Shown here: piece after piece, positions 31,101 through 38,446 of the stretch
Position numbering within the stretch: the stretch's first letter is position 1
Layout: the number at the start of each line of letters is the position of its first letter
From: a virus
Virus record (IMG/VR): IMGVR_UViG_3300022752_004901
Location: 1-47,012 of that record
DNA length: 47,012 nucleotides
Strand: one strand, 5' to 3'
Made by a program: the position numbers and the translations under genes
Notes under the pieces: generated by a model
Databases searched by the model: none
What the model saw: the letters and a program-made list of their open reading frames with translations, nothing else
Told to the model about the DNA's origin: nothing

Positions 31101-33301
31101 TTTTTGATCTATCGTCATCTTTTGATAATAAAGAAAGTCCATTAAATCAATATGCTTTTGAAAAAGACAGTATTAATACACAATATCCCCCAGAAATATT
31201 AAAGACCACACATAGTATAGGATCATATGGGAACGGATCTAATTTTAGAAATAAAAATATACTTAATACAGTTCCATCATATAATAATATTAAAAAGCTT
31301 GATAATATATTAAATAATCATATTAATGATAAATTTAAAAAACCAAAAATTACTATTAATAATAATATTATAATTTCATCGGAGTCTATTGGATATCCAC
31401 ATAAAATTATAGATATACCAGAAATAATGAATCAAAAAAATTATATAGTTCAAGAAACTAATTTAGATGATGCCATAAAAAATAAATTAGAGTATGTTTT
31501 TAACAATATTGAATCTACATATTCTCTATTTTATATTAAGAATAATCAACTTAAAAAAGAAAATATTCCATTAATTGGTAATATCAGTATAGAAGATGAT
31601 TTGGAAATTAAAAAAACTATAACTCCAATAAATGGAGAGGGACTAGGTCCAGACCAACCTATTGGACAAGAAATGTCAGATACAACATATAATTATCTTA
31701 TAGCTAGGCTAAATATTTTAGAAGACCAACGAGAATATCCTAGTCTAGAACAGAGCATAGGGGTGGATAATCAAACTAATCAAATCTTAGAATCTAGAAA
31801 CTTAAATTATATAAATAAACACTTAGTAGCATTATCAAATTATAACATTCATAAAAAAAGAACGGAATATGCTTTAAGAGTACTTTATAAAGAAAAAGAA
31901 GATATATTAAGATTATTAAGTGAAATAAGTATCAAGCAAACAGCTGAAATTAATCTAATTAATAATAATACTATTATTGGAGATATTATTTCCGAAGATA
32001 CTAATAATATTGAAATAAAAATACAAGAAGAAATACAAAAAATAGAAAAAGATAATATTCTAAATATTAGAAGAGCTTTTACTAGAAACACATCAGGCAT
32101 TAGAGGACAAGAAATAGCTAAAATCTCTTTAATAACACCATTTGAATGGATGCGTAGTTTTAATGTTTATGATATCAATTATGAGAAAAATAATGACGAC
32201 TACTGGATCAACTTAGATCCACATCAATCTTGCAGCATAGCGGAAGAATTAAGACCCAAGGTGCTCAAAAAGGTAGAATATATATGTAGAGGAACACCAT
32301 TTATACAAACTATTGCTGGCACACCATTATTACCAAGCAACAATATTTGTATAAGATTAAGAGGACAATCTATACAAAATAATATAGGGGATCATGTTAC
32401 TTTCAAAAAAAGCAATAAAAACTCTGGCAGAGGACCATCTTATGAATCTTATATATATGAAATTAATGAAAATATTATAAATTCTAAAAAAACTAATTTA
32501 GAGAATAAACTTAGACAACAAGGATTACCAATATATTGGAAAGAATGGGTATCGAGAAGAGATTATCATATAAATGGAGATACAGAAAATCTAGATCTTG
32601 CTTATGACAATAAAGAAATACTCGTAACCGCTTTTGAAACATACGACATATTACTTACAGAAGTAGAAAATAATAATGGTAAAGCTATTATAAAAACCAC
32701 CTCGGATGGAGACGTGAATGAGTTTGGAAAAGAAGGTGGTATTCCAGCTCTCGCTAGTAGAGAATCGAGATCACCAAACGGTTACGGCCTGCTAAGTCAA
32801 GGAATTAGGGTGGAACAATCTGTTAAAATCTATAATGTTTGTAATTTAGACAATATCAATAATTTAAAAGTTAAAATTAGAAAATTACCACGACTAGTAA
32901 GAGGAATGGATATGCTATCTACCATATTTAGATATGGTATAGAGGTTCCATACAGAGCATATCCTAGAAGATCTGCTCTAGAGCCCTTAGATCCTTTCAC
33001 AGTTGTTAGCGCTGGAGCATTTAGCGGCGGAGTAAATATCATTAACAATGATTTCCATTATTGGAAATGTATGGAAATAGATAATAGTACAAACACATTA
33101 ATTCCGTCTTCGACCCCATTATTTTTCCAATTAATGAATGAAATGATGTATAGGGCATTCTATGGATCTGTTGATGGTATAGAAATTAAAACCAATGACA
33201 TGATTAGTCAATTTTTATGGGAATTAATTCCATATGAATTTTTTACCAAGCCTAAAATAATTCCAGAACCACCATTAGGAGACGATGCTGTACAGCTCTA
33301 A
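25187..33301 (+). CDS. Giant virion protein, 2704 residues, with PKD-like domain
   Basis: This is the longest gene in the window, coupled to the previous one by ATGA. Residues about 565-665 look like a PKD/REJ-type beta domain: CRWEQVSGPP near the start and SGRYQIKCTIKTPYGTF near the end. A Pro/Glu-rich linker follows. Residues about 1620-1665 hold a Gly/Ala/Met-rich hydrophobic segment (IIAGMAGMSGAGLVGIGAGI), unusual in a soluble fibre and compatible with membrane contact. Residues about 2100-2300 are helical and charged. The rest is Asn/Tyr-rich beta sequence without a recognised family. Probable role: distal tail, baseplate or host-contact protein. No catalytic motif was identified. Confidence 0.45.
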   Translation: MNNCIVYNKSFLEDMIDFESSVKDAILNFNAISSLITNTTHEDNIWTPLFINIDNSREYCAYKLLSDLGYISGYNNSYNFLGIQDFLSLKNPRFNFWNVENGEMVADWVLNNPLSSHFPVKGLLLWFKKLPTPLSSPSPIDTFPNNSRLLFNGRIFIKIDNETLYELGDNTKISHRFTSNTIAFNYSDNNPYNNFVKINTLGGGTTPLFTITNNHSAENRSFQTTSTVYQESDIIINGSKYLLWVPNGDVYSYYTNLDESRRNLEPKAFCPSSLYQVYNACYHRITLDNAKDFEKRQLNIARCYKNLAKYLATSPYIDEFSISRLSNKKIRDISNNYILDTNLQNALIKTVQYLESKSLIDDIKNTLNTNIIFNLHDLKLKIIQKYGLKLQLSNNSAIYSTQPLRHGANIVVNQVGAYLVDKNIKNTHVVANQNIKIGGLTVGTNFNEEESKVSFIGPPLPQTDVGLGQDGGGYARPRPLYAMNAYMPKIKNSRKNKINLVMEKTCNIPNHPENINPSSENSPFNVLFKFNRSIKFFTELIKFNVVTDDFELDTYRYAEDPFVPSEIIAKDYIQCRWEQVSGPPIFFIDHIKMYISPNSGPAIVVSNGRFTDLSGYDISTDVFIGSTEAYVWPSQSGRYQIKCTIKTPYGTFVKIKTFYVTAPVIADWRAAGTNENAIPPDPDPEEIFVPEPSDEFYIKQKESLPIYLNQDNLRIIVPKFNKIALNANGLCWPVDTNLYIKKIKQRPQLLVNLPMFQFMFDNKGSSDPSTLILEYSLNNTKYRLDKIILENTRINNDPKCADCFSFYLPQLYSNGNVWNRIKGGAGGTEVAFSLVGISKADGLEQIFRYYTLPPISTDYSPPIKSYGGYDQNIINTLDISTIPDHIGPEQTFPAITGRPLYYSADKPGEEAPFGKKKYCFEDYLPESTSSYLSFNKGVFHPQSGWIPHDSIHYNNVRNTSSVLKFNPGARDSFSFTGPSITNLNNEGYIVENDIVYILPKICKSTINLGVIPDAQFLPYTQPCNINITPCRPDVPPEWEWLNQLHRDTTDQYPNNTPGINDAHGYRILGGGVPKRIERRINSNSNPVMDEFNFTSDTMNNSFNYLFTQSGPAYPISPIPNEVNNFFRTLTTPRDNIDPETGDISSGLPQPNCLKPDGSKSEGGYYKGVPDPTGEWKGIRNPRVLDFTIQDLEVKLNFLNYVNTKDIAISLALSPCTDEYARICDAKCKDPPRFPLESAIKPEANTFIDQTVGTTVDGPYRLLGNGYTKFNNWRPRAGDGNVNFKNSLSFIPLGNDDFDDYLRILTIMNTVYDPVKIENEAFEDVLKPQVLYLLNQEYIQNHSMNLSLTFSDNANKYSVLYDKSFATKGSGVGSISQSSLRYGAGNAVFDEIDIDNQTAPPYNNQYIIGNNDSIKPTTSSIYYSDRQAAIYQNIMTTNKINIVNNSFAKYRAKPLFHNSSCIGVNVPVGRPRYDSQTSFSLNITVYDESDDMFPLNNNVSSMMFTNAYDFAGKINTSQFDNALCSWDLLLHVNDVIKPTMPNLSSCHTYGNNEALALIDYSNKPKYAGYSFIANLKNHKHLLPFSNINAPNIFFYDYSLCQSAKLDQLGSPTPGYLVDFPTNAILNIMTIIAGMAGMSGAGLVGIGAGIAGSGPGLDSAYGALVAYFSSIRAAEYQQDISHDIFHQDYSRYPFGSPEKILINFSKDGVFWYKAEASIFKYINTPVLSQKQYTYIKLNKNSFPILSRFTFDFVTDIRDLIDDKYIKSLSLPCSSAVSLVGPITYNNTSYNSYDLVDVSFSIDDESNATESCQNGIYSVTDNQWTLLTGNPLLINSNLDYISDNNILFNNQDIYRTNNIFSNFTVNATGNQIIILNGKIPYEIFSLNDNVDVSGNNLEPDPIIEEPIGPETTPGLPTEDNTPQPILQRATGPTYTRKVIAKALIYKDYKPYSVLKMDRSMLGVDFISPQDNVVVVFDLSSSFDNKESPLNQYAFEKDSINTQYPPEILKTTHSIGSYGNGSNFRNKNILNTVPSYNNIKKLDNILNNHINDKFKKPKITINNNIIISSESIGYPHKIIDIPEIMNQKNYIVQETNLDDAIKNKLEYVFNNIESTYSLFYIKNNQLKKENIPLIGNISIEDDLEIKKTITPINGEGLGPDQPIGQEMSDTTYNYLIARLNILEDQREYPSLEQSIGVDNQTNQILESRNLNYINKHLVALSNYNIHKKRTEYALRVLYKEKEDILRLLSEISIKQTAEINLINNNTIIGDIISEDTNNIEIKIQEEIQKIEKDNILNIRRAFTRNTSGIRGQEIAKISLITPFEWMRSFNVYDINYEKNNDDYWINLDPHQSCSIAEELRPKVLKKVEYICRGTPFIQTIAGTPLLPSNNICIRLRGQSIQNNIGDHVTFKKSNKNSGRGPSYESYIYEINENIINSKKTNLENKLRQQGLPIYWKEWVSRRDYHINGDTENLDLAYDNKEILVTAFETYDILLTEVENNNGKAIIKTTSDGDVNEFGKEGGIPALASRESRSPNGYGLLSQGIRVEQSVKIYNVCNLDNINNLKVKIRKLPRLVRGMDMLSTIFRYGIEVPYRAYPRRSALEPLDPFTVVSAGAFSGGVNIINNDFHYWKCMEIDNSTNTLIPSSTPLFFQLMNEMMYRAFYGSVDGIEIKTNDMISQFLWELIPYEFFTKPKIIPEPPLGDDAVQL

Positions 33302-33305
33302 TTAA

Positions 33306-33668
33306 ATGTTTTGTAATTTCATATTAAAAAATAACAATATATATAAATGCAGTAAATGCGGTATAGAGATTTCGACAAATGATGGAGATGCTCCGATATT
33401 TCCATGTTCCGCAATAGATATCGATTCTGATCAACCAGACTTCATTAAGGAACTAAGGGGCTTGTCTACGGATATATTGGATAAAACAATAAATAATGAA
33501 GATATCGCTTCTGATGATGAAATAGAAAGACGTTTTAAAATTTGCGAAAGCTGTGAATTTTTTAAGAACTCAATATGCTCACAGTGCGGATGTCCAGTAA
33601 ATAGAACACGTAATTATATTAATAAATTAAGCTTGGTTAACGAGCAATGTCCGATGAATCGATGGTAA
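33306..33668 (+). CDS. Small cysteine-rich zinc protein
   Basis: The 120-residue protein starts four bases after the giant gene. Cysteine pairs occur as CSKC near residue 15, then CESCEFF, CSQCGCPV and a final CPMNRW. The C-terminal pattern C-x-x-C ... C-x-x-C-G-C ... K-L ... C-P-x-x-x-W is common in small proteins of large phages and resembles DUF6171-type zinc proteins. It may bind one or two zinc ions. Function unknown. It is the last gene of the + strand arm; its TAA abuts the opposing stop with no spacer. Confidence 0.55.
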   Translation: MFCNFILKNNNIYKCSKCGIEISTNDGDAPIFPCSAIDIDSDQPDFIKELRGLSTDILDKTINNEDIASDDEIERRFKICESCEFFKNSICSQCGCPVNRTRNYINKLSLVNEQCPMNRW

Positions 33669-33992
33669 TTATTCTTTATCTTTAGTCCACTTGTGCCATC
33701 CACTATGTGGAAGATAGTTTCCATTATCATCTTTACGTTTTGGAAATAATGTTCCACCCTTTTTGTGCTGACCAAATGCTAAGATAGCACCACAATCAGA
33801 ACATCTTAATTCATAGTAATCATTTCCATCAACATTTCTAACAACAAACTTAATATTGGTGCTACCACACATACCACATTTGGCTTCTCCAAAAATTTCT
33901 TGGATTAGAGCAAGCTCTTTAAATATTTCTTTTTGCCCGCTGCCTTCTAATTCAAATTGTAATTTATCATTAGCTTTATATAGTACTTTCAT
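33669..33992 (-). CDS. Zinc-ribbon accessory protein beside recombination gene
   Basis: The 107-residue protein has CGMCGSTN and CSDCG, a classical zinc ribbon, between an N-terminal helix (GSGQKEIFKELALIQEIFG) and a conserved-looking tail with GGTLFPKRK and SGWHKW. I have seen this layout in phage genes beside single-strand annealing proteins, but I cannot name a family. The gene follows the Rad52/Erf-like gene by three bases and is last in the - strand operon. A DNA-binding or annealing accessory role is inferred. Confidence 0.55.
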   Translation of the reverse strand: MKVLYKANDKLQFELEGSGQKEIFKELALIQEIFGEAKCGMCGSTNIKFVVRNVDGNDYYELRCSDCGAILAFGQHKKGGTLFPKRKDDNGNYLPHSGWHKWTKDKE

Positions 33993-33995
33993 AAA

Positions 33996-34724
33996 TTATT
34001 TCCATTCGTTAGAGTAGCCTAAAATATCTTGTGGTATACTATCAATATTTTGTTGGTATTTTGATAATAATCTTATTATATCAACCGCACTCTCATGTGT
34101 CAAACTATAAATATTCTTAGTCTCCATATTATTTTGTTCTAATAATTTGATAACATTAATGTTTAATCTCTGAGCCAAAACGTCTATAAAATTAATTTGT
34201 TGGTTACTAATCTTATTTACTGTATCATGATCAGGATGGTCTTCTATATCTTTTGATAATTCTTCGGCCGCTACTACTTTGCGTAGTCTTAACGCTCTTC
34301 TTAGGGCTCTTCCTTCTGCCCTAGTTTCCGCAACAGCAACGGGATGATTACGGTATACTTTATCGCAGTTACCCCAGTAAACGTCCGCAGAGCCATCCAC
34401 AGACACAATATTTAAACCGTTTAAGTCCTGAACAGCTGGATTTAAACAGTAAGATAAGGAATGTATGACCGTTGCTCTTTTTTCATTTTCTGGACTAGGA
34501 GACTGAACAACCGAACTTGTTGACGATATTAATCTGCAATTTAGAACGGTTTCAAAAATACGTCTTAAACCATCCGTTGTTGGATTACCAGCAATCTTCT
34601 CGTCGTCTGATAAAAGCCCAAGAACATAGTCCGTCCAATCTAAGTCAGCAATAGTTGGAATTTTCTTTTCAACGATATTATCTTCGGTATTCTCAATTGT
34701 TTCGTTCTTATCTTTTTTAGCCAT
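33996..34724 (-). CDS. Rad52/Erf-like single-strand annealing protein (probable)
   Basis: The 242-residue protein contains TTDGLRRIFETVL, then QSPSPENEKRATVIHSL, then AVAETRAEGRALRRALRLRK. The last segment fits the A-x-T-x-A-x-x-R-A-L-R signature helix of Erf/Rad52-type annealing proteins. After an acidic linker, the C-terminal part (ISNQQINFIDVLAQRLNI ... LTHESAVDIIRLLSKYQ) matches the small helical domain often fused to phage Erf/Rad52 proteins. Expected role: annealing of single-stranded DNA in phage recombination and replication repair. The first ten codons overlap the tail of the upstream endonuclease gene, and a zinc-ribbon gene follows. The subfamily is uncertain. Confidence 0.55.
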   Translation of the reverse strand: MAKKDKNETIENTEDNIVEKKIPTIADLDWTDYVLGLLSDDEKIAGNPTTDGLRRIFETVLNCRLISSTSSVVQSPSPENEKRATVIHSLSYCLNPAVQDLNGLNIVSVDGSADVYWGNCDKVYRNHPVAVAETRAEGRALRRALRLRKVVAAEELSKDIEDHPDHDTVNKISNQQINFIDVLAQRLNINVIKLLEQNNMETKNIYSLTHESAVDIIRLLSKYQQNIDSIPQDILGYSNEWK

Positions 34725-35529
34725 TGGTATCCTTTATAGTAAATTTCTGTTGCCCAGAAATAAGGTTAGAATGATTTGTTTTTATAATTTGAAGTATTTG
34801 ATCATAAATTAAGAAGGCGCGAGCATCAGAATAATCTTTGGTTTGTATGATCCTCAATAAATTCCATCCTTTACCAATTATTAGTCCTTCTTTTTTATTA
34901 TCATAATTTTTATTTCTTTTTAATGATTCTTGACCCCAAACAGGGGTAAAGTGAGATGGACCATCGACCTCTATCGCTAGATTTATACTAGGAACGAACA
35001 GATCAATCTGCAACCTCGTATTCACCAGAGTTTGTTCTTTATGAAATTCTACTTTGTATCCGTCATTTAATAGTCTTTTATGTAGATATTTTTCTAGTTT
35101 TGATCCTACCTTACTTGTGGCTCTGACCGCGGTATTAGCAGATTTAAGAATGTTCTCTTTTGTATTATCGTCTAAATTTTCCCAATTTTGTTTAGCTTGA
35201 AGTTTTCTTTTTTGTATTTCATCATCTTCTAGATTTTCCCATGCATTTAATACGCCCATGCCTATCTTTTGTTTTGTATCTTGAGATCTTTCTTTCCCTT
35301 TTGTTGGATGCGAATGCTTACCAGTTTTTAGAGCATTTTTTTGAGCTTCGCTCTTATCTCGTATTTTAATATTTAATTTTTTAGCATCTCTCCTTATTCT
35401 ATTAGCGTATGTGTCATACATAACAGCTATATCTGCAAAACTTTTACCTTGTTCAGAATATAGAGATAGAATTAGATCTTTTTTGTCTTGGTCAGACAAA
35501 TTATCGTAAGATGTGTTGTATTTTTTCAT
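34717..35529 (-). CDS. Freestanding Vsr-like (EDxHD-type) homing endonuclease
   Basis: In this 270-residue protein, residues 15-58 form a helix-turn-helix (KSFADIAVMYDTYANRIRRD). Residues 70-95 are NUMOD3-like (KGKERSQDTKQKIG). Residues about 143-235 are a Vsr-like nuclease core: LEKYLHKRLL, QIDLFVP, AIEVDGPSHF, then YDNKKEGLIIGKGWNLLRI. The E-x-D-x-x-x-H cluster in AIEVDGPSHF fits the EDxHD homing-endonuclease group described with fractured phage genes. It has a GGAGAG ribosome site seven bases upstream. It overlaps the genes on both sides by 29 and 8 bases, so it is wedged between a glycosyltransferase-like and a recombination gene. It is freestanding; no intron or intein was seen there. 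Confidence 0.75.
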   Translation of the reverse strand: MKKYNTSYDNLSDQDKKDLILSLYSEQGKSFADIAVMYDTYANRIRRDAKKLNIKIRDKSEAQKNALKTGKHSHPTKGKERSQDTKQKIGMGVLNAWENLEDDEIQKRKLQAKQNWENLDDNTKENILKSANTAVRATSKVGSKLEKYLHKRLLNDGYKVEFHKEQTLVNTRLQIDLFVPSINLAIEVDGPSHFTPVWGQESLKRNKNYDNKKEGLIIGKGWNLLRIIQTKDYSDARAFLIYDQILQIIKTNHSNLISGQQKFTIKDTNG

Positions 35530-35959
35530 AATTAAAACTCTCCATAATATCTAATGGTTTTCTCCAAGACATATCATATATATCATATATATATTGGTTA
35601 GAAGCTACAAAATCTATATCATTGTAGATATCTTTCCATTCATTGTATAGATTATTTCTATTTTTAATCCATGGTATATCATTACAGTATAATATCTTTT
35701 TATTAATATTTGGAAATTTTTTCGATATAATAAGACTAACCAAATCGAATGCCCATAAATCGCCTTTAAAAAACTTAGCATGGGAAAGATGTAATATTGG
35801 TATATTATAGGTTAATACTTTATCGCAATTACTATTGAATATTACAATATTATAATAGGGATTATTATCTATTAAAAGTTTAATATTTTTTAGAATATTA
35901 TCATAATATTCATTATTTTCTATGCTAATGATCATAAAGCCTATGCTTTTTTTATTCAC
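35501..35959 (-). CDS. Hypothetical protein of the glycosyltransferase-like cluster
   Basis: The 152-residue product uses a GTG start within a GTGAATAA overlap with the previous stop. The first strand (SIGFMIISIEN) and the later phrase KILYCNDIPWIKN ... NDIDFVASNQYIYDIYDM resemble the core of a GT-A-like Rossmann fold with a D-I-P or N-D-I turn in place of DxD. The protein is too short for a full transferase. It is AT-rich like its neighbours. Function not recognised. Confidence 0.4.
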   Translation of the reverse strand: MNKKSIGFMIISIENNEYYDNILKNIKLLIDNNPYYNIVIFNSNCDKVLTYNIPILHLSHAKFFKGDLWAFDLVSLIISKKFPNINKKILYCNDIPWIKNRNNLYNEWKDIYNDIDFVASNQYIYDIYDMSWRKPLDIMESFNYEKIQHILR

Positions 35960-36665
35960 GGAATAGTACCTTTAAAAAATTAGAATACGATTGAAAACTT
36001 TTACTATTTTTATAAGTTGTGGGCTGTAAGGTTTCAAGATCATCTTTCGACAAAACTAAACACTGGCTCGCCCACGCTTCTGGAACATAATCGTCATTTA
36101 TTGCTAAATAGTACTTAGACTGTCGCAGCAATAAGGCTTTATCGTTTTCGGAGACGAGCCCTAAATTTTGAGGATGAATAATAGTATTATTATTGAATAA
36201 TTTAATAGGTAGTTTGCTTGTTGGATATAAAAAATTATGTAGCCAATTCGGCAAAGAATCAATACTATCTAGAAAAGATATAATATGATTATTCTTTATT
36301 GTTTGATCTGGAGAAGAAAAAAATAGCTCATTGTTAACTAATTTAGGAATACTAATTGTATCATACTCGGATTGATTTTTATCTTTTTGCAAAATCTTTT
36401 TAATATTTAAGTTTTTTCTTAATTGAATATTATTATCATTATATACGAATATGTTTATATTTTTACCAAAATCATCTATAAATTGATATTCTTCCTGTTC
36501 CATCATTGACGCTATGAAAATTACATGACTAAAATTATAAGTATAATATAGTTTATATAGATTATTCTTAGTTTCTGTAACTATCTTATTACAAAAATCA
36601 GTGCTAGATAAACCTATATTATTAATAAATTTAATGTTTTTATACTGTACTAATAAATTATTCAT
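35952..36665 (-). CDS. GT-B glycosyltransferase-like protein, divergent
   Basis: In this 237-residue protein, the C-terminal part reads KLFNNNTIIHPQNLGLVSEN, then KALLLRQSKYYLAINDDYVPEAWASQCLVLS. This matches the layout of the nucleotide-sugar-binding half of GT4-type enzymes, where an E near the 'P-E-A' position binds the donor. The N-terminal part (KLYYTYNFSHVIFIASMM) could be a reduced acceptor half. It overlaps the next gene upstream by ATGA. The substrate is unknown. Whether it is active or an inactive partner of the larger GT4 enzyme cannot be decided. Confidence 0.45.
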   Translation of the reverse strand: MNNLLVQYKNIKFINNIGLSSTDFCNKIVTETKNNLYKLYYTYNFSHVIFIASMMEQEEYQFIDDFGKNINIFVYNDNNIQLRKNLNIKKILQKDKNQSEYDTISIPKLVNNELFFSSPDQTIKNNHIISFLDSIDSLPNWLHNFLYPTSKLPIKLFNNNTIIHPQNLGLVSENDKALLLRQSKYYLAINDDYVPEAWASQCLVLSKDDLETLQPTTYKNSKSFQSYSNFLKVLFRE

Positions 36666-37330
36666 ATAAATATCCTGGCGCTTGTAATATCTTTAGCATT
36701 ATTTATTTTCATTATGTTATTTTTGTTAATATAAATTTTCTTAAACACAATATTTTTTTGTAGTAAAAAGTTGATAGCCTCAAACAGATACATTTGTTTA
36801 AACATAGAACTATCGCATGACAAGAAGGTGTCTATGGCCAAATTATTAAAATAGACTATCTCCGACCACGACTGTTCCATATCAAAAAAAAGATATTCGA
36901 GATTTGTAGATAATGATGATCCTATTGTAAAATTTTTTTTAGGCTTGTTAAGCATAAATATTTTTGACTCATTATTTAGAAAGCTTTTATCTATAATTTT
37001 GTCTTTAATCAGTATTCCACTGTTGATTACTAACAAATTTTTTGGTCTATACTTATTAATATAAGTTATAAGATTTTGTGCTTGATTAGTATGCTCATAT
37101 TCGTTATTAATTAAAAAATTAATATTTTTATATCTATAAAGCTTACTAATAATCTTGTCATAATCAAAACCTATATTAATTGTTATATTAGATATTTTAT
37201 TTATTTTTTGAGCCTGACTAATTTGGTATTCCAAAACACTCATATTCTTTTTTAGATTAAGTAAACACTTTGATCCTATAGATTTCATTCCTTTCGTTAT
37301 TTCTGGAGTTATTATTAGTATATCAATCAT
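36662..37330 (-). CDS. Nucleotidyltransferase-like protein (GT-A type fold)
   Basis: The frame opens at a TTG at 37339. The ATG at 37330 (MIDILIITPEITKGMKSIGS) overlaps the previous stop as ATGATTGA and is preferred. The 222-residue protein starts like sugar-phosphate or molybdopterin nucleotidyltransferases: a hydrophobic strand, a G-M-K-S-I-G-S-K loop in place of the GxGxRM...K loop, LLNL, then MSVLEYQISQAQKINKISNITINIGFDYDKI. The KNLLVINSGIL strand follows where a D-x-x box is expected, but the acidic pair is not obvious. It may activate a sugar for the neighbouring transferases. Activity is uncertain because key loop residues differ. Confidence 0.45.
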   Translation of the reverse strand: MIDILIITPEITKGMKSIGSKCLLNLKKNMSVLEYQISQAQKINKISNITINIGFDYDKIISKLYRYKNINFLINNEYEHTNQAQNLITYINKYRPKNLLVINSGILIKDKIIDKSFLNNESKIFMLNKPKKNFTIGSSLSTNLEYLFFDMEQSWSEIVYFNNLAIDTFLSCDSSMFKQMYLFEAINFLLQKNIVFKKIYINKNNIMKINNAKDITSARIFI

Positions 37331-38045
37331 AATAATCAAATAATATATTCGTATTTTGTTCTATAGTATAGTCTATATTTTTTGAGAAAAGCTTATAGTT
37401 ATCTGTGCCTATAAAAACGCCATCAATATTTGAATCTATATTAGAACATTTATAATAATGAATAGATTTTTGTTCCACATTCACCAAATAATTGATTTCT
37501 TGTATGCTATCGTTCTTAACAACATGATCTAATCCTGCTTCTGTTAGAATCCACAACACATTTTGGATATTTTTCTTATTTGTTTCCAGTGCAATGTGAA
37601 GAGCTTGTGGTCCAGGAATATCTTCTAAAAATTTATGGATCTTATATTTAATACCAAGATTGTTGATTTTTTTTGTTAAATTTTCGGTATTGTTATAACA
37701 GACTATGGTTATATAGTATGGCTTAATAGATAGATTATTTAAGTTGTTTATCAGCAGATCAATATCTGGAGATTTGTCTAGAATAACTGCGATGGAGTAG
37801 CGAATTGTGTTTTGTTGTTTAATATATTCTATAAGATCCACAGAATGAAATTTATCAATATTTTCTTTGTATATTTTATTACTTATTCCATATCTGCACT
37901 GATAGTTTTCTATAATATTAAATTCATTATCAATACGTATATTGTGAATATCTTTTATTATTGTTGGAATATCAAAAAAACACGCTTTATCGTCTGATGT
38001 TGTTTTTTTAGCGAAATAACAGTCTTGACATAGTGTATTTCTCAT
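37323..38045 (-). CDS. GT2-like protein with N-terminal cysteine cluster
   Basis: The 240-residue product begins CQDCYFAK, followed by ACFF and later CRYG, a likely four-cysteine zinc site. A GT-A-type first strand follows near residue 80 (YSIAVILDKSPDIDLLINNL), then YYITIVCYNN, LGIKYKIHKFL and GPQALHIALETNKKNIQNVLWILTEAG. The last part resembles the 'who is in the set of N...D-x-D' region of GT2 enzymes, but the DxD is absent (ILTEAG). It overlaps neighbours by ATGA. Probably a divergent or inactive transferase-fold protein. Substrate unknown. Confidence 0.4.
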   Translation of the reverse strand: MRNTLCQDCYFAKKTTSDDKACFFDIPTIIKDIHNIRIDNEFNIIENYQCRYGISNKIYKENIDKFHSVDLIEYIKQQNTIRYSIAVILDKSPDIDLLINNLNNLSIKPYYITIVCYNNTENLTKKINNLGIKYKIHKFLEDIPGPQALHIALETNKKNIQNVLWILTEAGLDHVVKNDSIQEINYLVNVEQKSIHYYKCSNIDSNIDGVFIGTDNYKLFSKNIDYTIEQNTNILFDYYD

Positions 38046-38446
38046 AACTGTTTTCTCTCTAAGAATAGTGTTGTAAAATATTCTTCTTGATTTATATGTA
38101 TAATATCGAAAGTATTAAAGTCTATAAATGTATAAAGACTATCTATAGACAGTAAGCTTTGTTTATTCTGAAAAAAGGTTAAGAAATCTTGATATGACAT
38201 ACTTCCAGCCATAAAATTTTTAGTGATACTGGTAACATTATTAATTGTAATAATGAGTTTTCCAAGAGGTTTTAGCTTAGATAATAATATATTAATAACC
38301 TGTCCATGGGCATTCTCTGGTAAGAATTCTAAACACGCAACTTTAATACTATCGCAAGAATAGTTAATTATTGATGCAAGATCATTTATGTGAATAGTGT
38401 TTTTATCAGAAGGTTCTGTGATGGATATGTTGATATTACGGCTCAT
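38042..38446 (-). CDS. Methyltransferase-like fragment (class I fold, C-terminal half)
   Basis: The 134-residue protein contains VACLEFLPENAHGQVINILL, then SKLKPLGKLIITINN. This matches motif III/IV of class I SAM-dependent methyltransferases (hxHhP ... LKPGGxLhIxxPN). The SAM-binding motif I (E/DxGxGxG) has no counterpart before it, since only about 35 residues precede. It may therefore be a reduced, non-catalytic form. It lies between two glycosyltransferase-like genes and overlaps both. Confidence 0.45.
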   Translation of the reverse strand: MSRNINISITEPSDKNTIHINDLASIINYSCDSIKVACLEFLPENAHGQVINILLSKLKPLGKLIITINNVTSITKNFMAGSMSYQDFLTFFQNKQSLLSIDSLYTFIDFNTFDIIHINQEEYFTTLFLERKQL

